Below are positions 60,309-64,000 of a stretch of DNA of 64,000 nt, in pieces; positions within the stretch are counted from its first letter, which is position 1; each line of letters opens with the position of its first letter. A program made the translations under genes and the position numbers. Source of the DNA: Halomonas organivorans. GTDB taxonomy: Bacteria > Pseudomonadota > Gammaproteobacteria > Pseudomonadales > Halomonadaceae. The stretch spans positions 172,493-236,492 of the forward strand of contig NZ_JACHXM010000002.1 of the NCBI RefSeq assembly GCF_014192055.1, in the 5' to 3' direction. The notes under the pieces are model-generated. The model saw nothing but the letters and a program-made list of their open reading frames with translations, was not told the origin of the DNA and made no database searches.

Positions 60309-61214
60309 ATGTCCACCAGCCTCGAACAGCGCGCGCTCAAGCTCTCCATCATGATGACCCTGCTGGTCTCGAGCCTGGGGGTCGCCTTCGGCCTGCTGGC
60401 CGGCTCGCGCTCGATCCTCTTCGACGGGGTCTTCTCGACCATCGATGCGGCCATGTCGGCCCTGGCGCTGGTGGTCACGCGACTGATCGCCCGCGAGGTC
60501 AGCCAGCGCTTCCAGCACGGCTACTGGCACCTGGAGCCGCTGGCGGCAGCGCTCAACGGCTCGATCCTGCTGCTGCTGTGCTTCTACGCCTTTCTCAACG
60601 CCATCCAGGGGCTGATGGCGGGCGGCCACGAACTGGCCTTCGGCGTGGCCATCGTCTATGCGGTGGTGGTGGCCGCGGTGTGCTTCTCCATGACCGCCTA
60701 CCAGCGCCGGCTCAACCGCGACGTCGGCTCCGAGTTCGTGCGCATCGATATGCAGGGCTGGCTGATGGCGGGCCTGATCACCGGCGCGCTGCTGGTGGCC
60801 TTCGTGATCGCGCTGATCCTCGAACGCACTCCCTACGCCTATCTCACGCCCTACGTCGACTCGCTGCTGCTGGCGATCCTGACCCTGGCCTTCCTGCCGG
60901 TGCCGATCGGCATCGTGCGCCGAGCCATGAAGGAGGTGTTCCTGATTGCGCCGAGCGCGATCGACCGCGAAGTGCACGCCGCCATGGCGCCGGTGATGGC
61001 GCGCGACGGCCTGCTGGAATACAGCAGCCACGTGGCCAAGGCCGGCCGCGGGCACTTCATCGAGATCCATATCGTCACCCGGCCCGACTTCGCCGCCGAG
61101 CGCGGCGTGGCCGAGCTCGACGAGGTCCGTACGGCCATCGCCGCGGGGCTGAGCATTCCCGCCGAGCACCGCTGGTTCACGGTGTCGTTCACCGCCGACC
61201 CGGCCTGGACCTGA
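60309..61214 (+). CDS. Cation diffusion facilitator (CDF) family protein
   Basis: The protein is 301 residues from the ATG at 60309, which has AGGGAAG at better spacing than the ATG two codons earlier. It has six transmembrane spans. The CDF signature S-x-[A/S]-[L/M]-x-x-D-[A/G] appears near SRSILFDGVFSTIDAAMSAL, and the metal-site aspartates in spans 2 and 5 and a cytoplasmic domain are present (RRAMKEVFLIAPS, HFIEIHIVTR). It exports divalent metal ions, most likely zinc, cobalt or manganese. Confidence 0.88.
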   Translation: MSTSLEQRALKLSIMMTLLVSSLGVAFGLLAGSRSILFDGVFSTIDAAMSALALVVTRLIAREVSQRFQHGYWHLEPLAAALNGSILLLLCFYAFLNAIQGLMAGGHELAFGVAIVYAVVVAAVCFSMTAYQRRLNRDVGSEFVRIDMQGWLMAGLITGALLVAFVIALILERTPYAYLTPYVDSLLLAILTLAFLPVPIGIVRRAMKEVFLIAPSAIDREVHAAMAPVMARDGLLEYSSHVAKAGRGHFIEIHIVTRPDFAAERGVAELDEVRTAIAAGLSIPAEHRWFTVSFTADPAWT

Positions 61215-61254
61215 GCCCTCAAACCAGGCCATCTGACACCCTGGAGGCACGACC

Positions 61255-61677
61255 ATGCCCGAGTTCCACAACTCCCCGACACTGCCACTACCGACTTTCC
61301 CCGGCAGCCATATCGTGCTGGACGAGGACTACGTGCACCTATCGGGCCTCAACGCCGCCGATATCCAGGGCGGCGAGACGATCCTAGGCGACGTCGGCGA
61401 GGAGACCCGCTGGGTGATGCATCGCCTGGCGCACCTGCTCGAATCGGTGGACTGCACCCTGGAAGACGCGGTACGCGTGTCGATACATCTCACCGACATG
61501 GACGAGGCGGAGGCCATGAACGCCGCCTACGCGGAATTCTTCACCCCACCGGACTACCCGGCACGCACCTGCACCGAGTCGTCGCGGCTGCTCGGCGGCG
61601 CCAGCGTGGAGATCACCCTGACCGCGCGCCGCCAGGCCAGCAACAGACGCGAGGACGACAACGGCCCTGAGGCTTGA
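61255..61677 (+). CDS. RidA/YjgF family protein
   Basis: The 140-residue protein has the RidA fold signatures: an N-terminal DYVHLSGLNAADIQGGE stretch, the central SIHLTDMDEAEAMNAAYAEF helix and the arginine-bearing PARTCTESSRLLGGASVEI motif. RidA deaminates reactive enamine/imine intermediates such as 2-aminoacrylate. It follows the CDF gene by 40 bp in the same direction. Confidence 0.9.
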   Translation: MPEFHNSPTLPLPTFPGSHIVLDEDYVHLSGLNAADIQGGETILGDVGEETRWVMHRLAHLLESVDCTLEDAVRVSIHLTDMDEAEAMNAAYAEFFTPPDYPARTCTESSRLLGGASVEITLTARRQASNRREDDNGPEA

Positions 61678-61699
61678 ACAGGCGCCGGGGTGCCCTCAT

Positions 61700-63361
61700 T
61701 CATTCGCCGCGTGCCACGTCCTGGCGGCTGAGCACCACCACCTCCCGCGGCCACCATTCCGGGTGCTCGTCGCGGATGAAGGCCAGCAGCTGTTCGCGCA
61801 CGTTGTTCTCGGCGATCCAGCCGCCGACCGGATCGCGGGTCATCAGGTAGCACGAGACCTCCAGGCTCGTCTCGCGCTGCGCCGTCACGTGGCACTCCAG
61901 CTTGTCGGCATCGACGACATGCTCCTCCTGCTTGGCGAGTTCGATGAATCGCTCGCGCAGCTCGGCGACATCGGCGCTCAGGTGCAGAGTCAGCACGATC
62001 TGGCGGTATAGCCGGGGACTCCTGGTCGAGAGATTGTCGAAGGGCTGGGAAACGAAGTAGCGGATCGGTACGATCAGCCGCCGCTCGTCCCAGGAGCGCA
62101 GCCGCACGAAGGTGTAGAAGATGCCTTCCACGTAGCACCACTGGCCCTCGAACACGATCAGGTCGCCCATGCGGATGGGCTTGGCCAGCGATACCTGGAA
62201 GGACGACAGGATATTGCCCAGCACCGCCTGGCCGGCGATGCCCACCAGCACGGTCAGCACGCTGGCCGAGGCCACCAGGGTCATGCCCAGGGTGCCGAAC
62301 AGGTTGATCTGGCTGAGCACGTAGGCGATCACGGCCACCACCGTGACCAGGATGATGCTGCGGCGCAGCGCATAGAGTGAGGTCAGCAGCTTGCGCTCGT
62401 CGCGATGCTTGGTGTCGTCGATCTCGCCGACCAGGCGCTGGGTCATCTTCATCAGGAAGGCATCCAGCAGCCGCACCGCCACCATGCCGACGCCCCAGGC
62501 CATGATGATGATCAGCAGAATCCGCAGCGTGGTAGTGACCACCCCGGAGAACGAGACCACGGAGTCGAGCAGCAGGCGGGCGACAAAGGCCATGGCGATG
62601 AACGCCATGGGCGTCTGGATTCGTCCGGTGAAGGCGCCGCTTACCCGCCGGAAGAGCCGCCGTACCAGCCAGTCCATCAGGTGATGGACGCCCCACCCCA
62701 CCAGGCCGATCAACAGCAGGAAGATCGGCAGGGCGATCCATTCCCATAGCCGGAGCTCGCCGAGCGGCACCTGAAGCCGCGGCGGCATGTGGTCCTCCAG
62801 CCAGGAGGGGCCGTATTCGGCATAGAGGGCGGAGACGTACGACAGGCTGTCCGGGGTGATCAGCCACACCGGATCTTGCTCGCCGACCCGATAGCGAGCC
62901 AGGCGGATGTTATGGGTCTGCCCAGCGGCCTCCAGGGAGGTGAGCAGCAGGTTGCGGCGCGGCTGGCCCGCCATGGGATGCTGGCCTGACGGATCCACGA
63001 TCATGGCGTCGCGCCGGCTGGGCAGGTCGGACGGCTCCAGCCAGTCTCCTCGCCGCAGCACCGATGCCAGCTGTCGGGCCAGCTCGGCACCTCGGGTCAC
63101 CTGCTCGTCGGGCGCGAGATCGGCCAGGTTGAGAAGGTGCGCGGCCGCCGAGAAGTCCTCCCGCTCGGTAAGAGTGAGGAAACTGCGCAGCGCCTCGCGC
63201 GGCGTCTGGCGGCGGACCTCATCGGAGGGATCGCCGAGCCCGGTATTCAGCGACTCGAGCTCGAACCAGCGCGACTTCTCGCCGTCCGGCGCTTGCGCCA
63301 GGCTCGAGCCGACGGTGGTCAGGGCGACGACCAGCAGGATCCATGTGAAGCAGCGTTGCAT
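61700..63361 (-). CDS. Mechanosensitive ion channel, MscS family
   Basis: The protein is 553 residues from the ATG at 63361. A signal peptide is followed by a periplasmic domain, then several membrane spans and the MscS core with the pore-lining GIAGQAVLGNILSSFQVS segment near residue 355. The cytoplasmic vestibule ends near residue 530. The longer N-terminal domain marks it as a larger MscS-like paralogue. It protects against hypo-osmotic shock by opening under membrane tension. Confidence 0.9.
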   Translation of the reverse strand: MQRCFTWILLVVALTTVGSSLAQAPDGEKSRWFELESLNTGLGDPSDEVRRQTPREALRSFLTLTEREDFSAAAHLLNLADLAPDEQVTRGAELARQLASVLRRGDWLEPSDLPSRRDAMIVDPSGQHPMAGQPRRNLLLTSLEAAGQTHNIRLARYRVGEQDPVWLITPDSLSYVSALYAEYGPSWLEDHMPPRLQVPLGELRLWEWIALPIFLLLIGLVGWGVHHLMDWLVRRLFRRVSGAFTGRIQTPMAFIAMAFVARLLLDSVVSFSGVVTTTLRILLIIIMAWGVGMVAVRLLDAFLMKMTQRLVGEIDDTKHRDERKLLTSLYALRRSIILVTVVAVIAYVLSQINLFGTLGMTLVASASVLTVLVGIAGQAVLGNILSSFQVSLAKPIRMGDLIVFEGQWCYVEGIFYTFVRLRSWDERRLIVPIRYFVSQPFDNLSTRSPRLYRQIVLTLHLSADVAELRERFIELAKQEEHVVDADKLECHVTAQRETSLEVSCYLMTRDPVGGWIAENNVREQLLAFIRDEHPEWWPREVVVLSRQDVARGE

Positions 63362-63446
63362 GACGGGGGTCCAATCCAGGGGAATCCGATAAGCGGCCAT
63401 CCAGGCCGGCGCTCGCCAGCAGTACACCCCATGGCAGCGCCGATCG

Positions 63447-63704
63447 TCCAGTCCAGGCCTTCTCACTGCAGGCGCATGGCGCGAAAGCGACGCCGCCAGC
63501 TACTGGCTGCCGGACGAGCGCGCCGCACTGGTCACCACCTTCGACGGCATCCACGACCAGGGCCAGCCGCGTCGGCTCCTCAAGGGGATCCACCGAAGCC
63601 TGACCGACGACGGCGTCTACCTGGAGGAAGCCGGCTTCCGCAACATTCGCGTCCACCAATTGGAACATGACATTCAGAACGACTACTTCGTCTGCCGACC
63701 CTGA
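63447..63704 (+). pseudogene. Methyltransferase remnant
   Basis: The frame reads SYWLPDERAALVTTFDGIHD, then GQPRRLLKGIHRSLTDDG, matching the middle of a class I SAM-dependent methyltransferase (the family has D-x-I-H-D-x-x-x-P and L-x-x-I). It then jumps to EEAGFRNIRVHQLEHDIQND, the family's C-terminal end. The segment between is missing and there is no N-terminal domain, so it is a truncated, internally deleted gene. Confidence 0.7.
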
Positions 63705-63726
63705 GGTCGGCCGAGGCGGCCTCCAT

Positions 63727-64000
63727 TCCGCTCGACGCATCGGCGCCTGACGGCGCCATTCGCGCAGCAAGCTGCGCTCCCACGACAACCGGCTTAATGG
63801 CTCTGATCCGCTAAGGGGCGCTCTCATGGGAGCGATCTTTATCGCGAAAGATGGGAGCACCCAGACAAGCAATTTCCCCAAACCCTGCGGTAGCGATCTT
63901 CAGATCCGCTCGACGCATCGGCGCCTGACGGCGCCATTCGCGCAGCAAGCTGCGCTCCCACGACAACCGGCTTAATGGCTCTGATCCGCTAAGGGGCGCT
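63727..64000 (+). repeat. Intergenic repeat, two copies with 178-bp period
   Basis: The 96-bp sequence from TCCGCTCGACGCATCGGCGC at 63727-63822 recurs exactly at 63905-64000, running off the window. Each copy contains internal palindromes, GGCGCCTGACGGCGCC and GCGCAGCAAGCTGCGC, so it has a REP/BIME-like structure. Between the copies is GAGCGCTCTCATGGGAGCGA-type sequence. Confidence 0.85.

Noticed and set aside
1..64000. CRISPR array, tRNA or rRNA genes
   Set aside because: I saw no regularly spaced repeats with unique spacers, no tRNA cloverleaf pattern and no rRNA-like segments; repeats present are attC sites, terminators and the right-end REP-like unit.

Overview
The window is GC-rich, densely packed bacterial chromosome. 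Gene content (several TRAP transporters, PagL-type lipid A deacylase, a fused DhaK-DhaL kinase, an OsmC-YcaO fusion, many LysR/TetR/IclR regulators, a DcaP-like porin) and near-identical GC-rich rho-independent terminators suggest a gammaproteobacterium, most likely Halomonas or another Halomonadaceae. This assignment is inferred from gene families; no rRNA or tRNA gene is visible to settle it.

Layout. 1-3.9 kb: TetR regulator, TRAP permease pair and an amidohydrolase (a catabolic operon whose binding protein is probably left of the window). 3.9-6 kb: divergent TetR and FabF-like ketoacyl synthase. 6-11 kb: PAS-GGDEF diguanylate cyclase, OsmC-YcaO fusion, nitrilase-family amidase and pagL. 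11.1-20.3 kb: a complete chromosomal integron. It has an integrase gene (19369-20334), an attI site, and on the opposite strand nine gene cassettes, each closed by an attC site. The cassettes are visibly more AT-rich than the surrounding chromosome and mostly encode unrecognised proteins; recognisable traces are a UDG-fold protein, a SUKH/SMI1-like protein, a GFA-fold protein and a protein with a HEPN-type RxxxxH motif. 20.5-29.5 kb: DHA kinase, DCC oxidoreductase, LysR/oxidoreductase pair, an atypical metallo-beta-lactamase-fold hydrolase, a porin and an MFS exporter. 30.4-44.3 kb: a catabolic cluster with TRAP transporter, KstD-like FAD dehydrogenase, two paralogous IclR regulators, SDR, two EthD-type proteins, two Old Yellow Enzyme family members and a luciferase-like monooxygenase. 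44.5-48.4 kb: NTF2-like protein, LysR regulators and a FAD monooxygenase. 48.4-52.4 kb: small accessory genes including a solitary attC site. 52.6-63.4 kb: envelope and transport genes (SH3 protein, CaCA exchanger, SSS symporter with a DUF3311 partner, LysE, CDF, RidA, MscS). The right end holds a methyltransferase remnant and a 178-bp-period intergenic repeat.

The most unusual material is the integron and its apparent dispersal. A 24-bp perfect inverted repeat sits directly beside attI. The first cassette appears to carry a one-base frameshift. Two cassettes hold two genes each. About 31 kb away, at 51620-51685, a single attC of the same sequence family is embedded in the 3' end of another gene, whose last codons now read through the attC. 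That arrangement looks like a cassette that left the array and integrated at a non-attI site.
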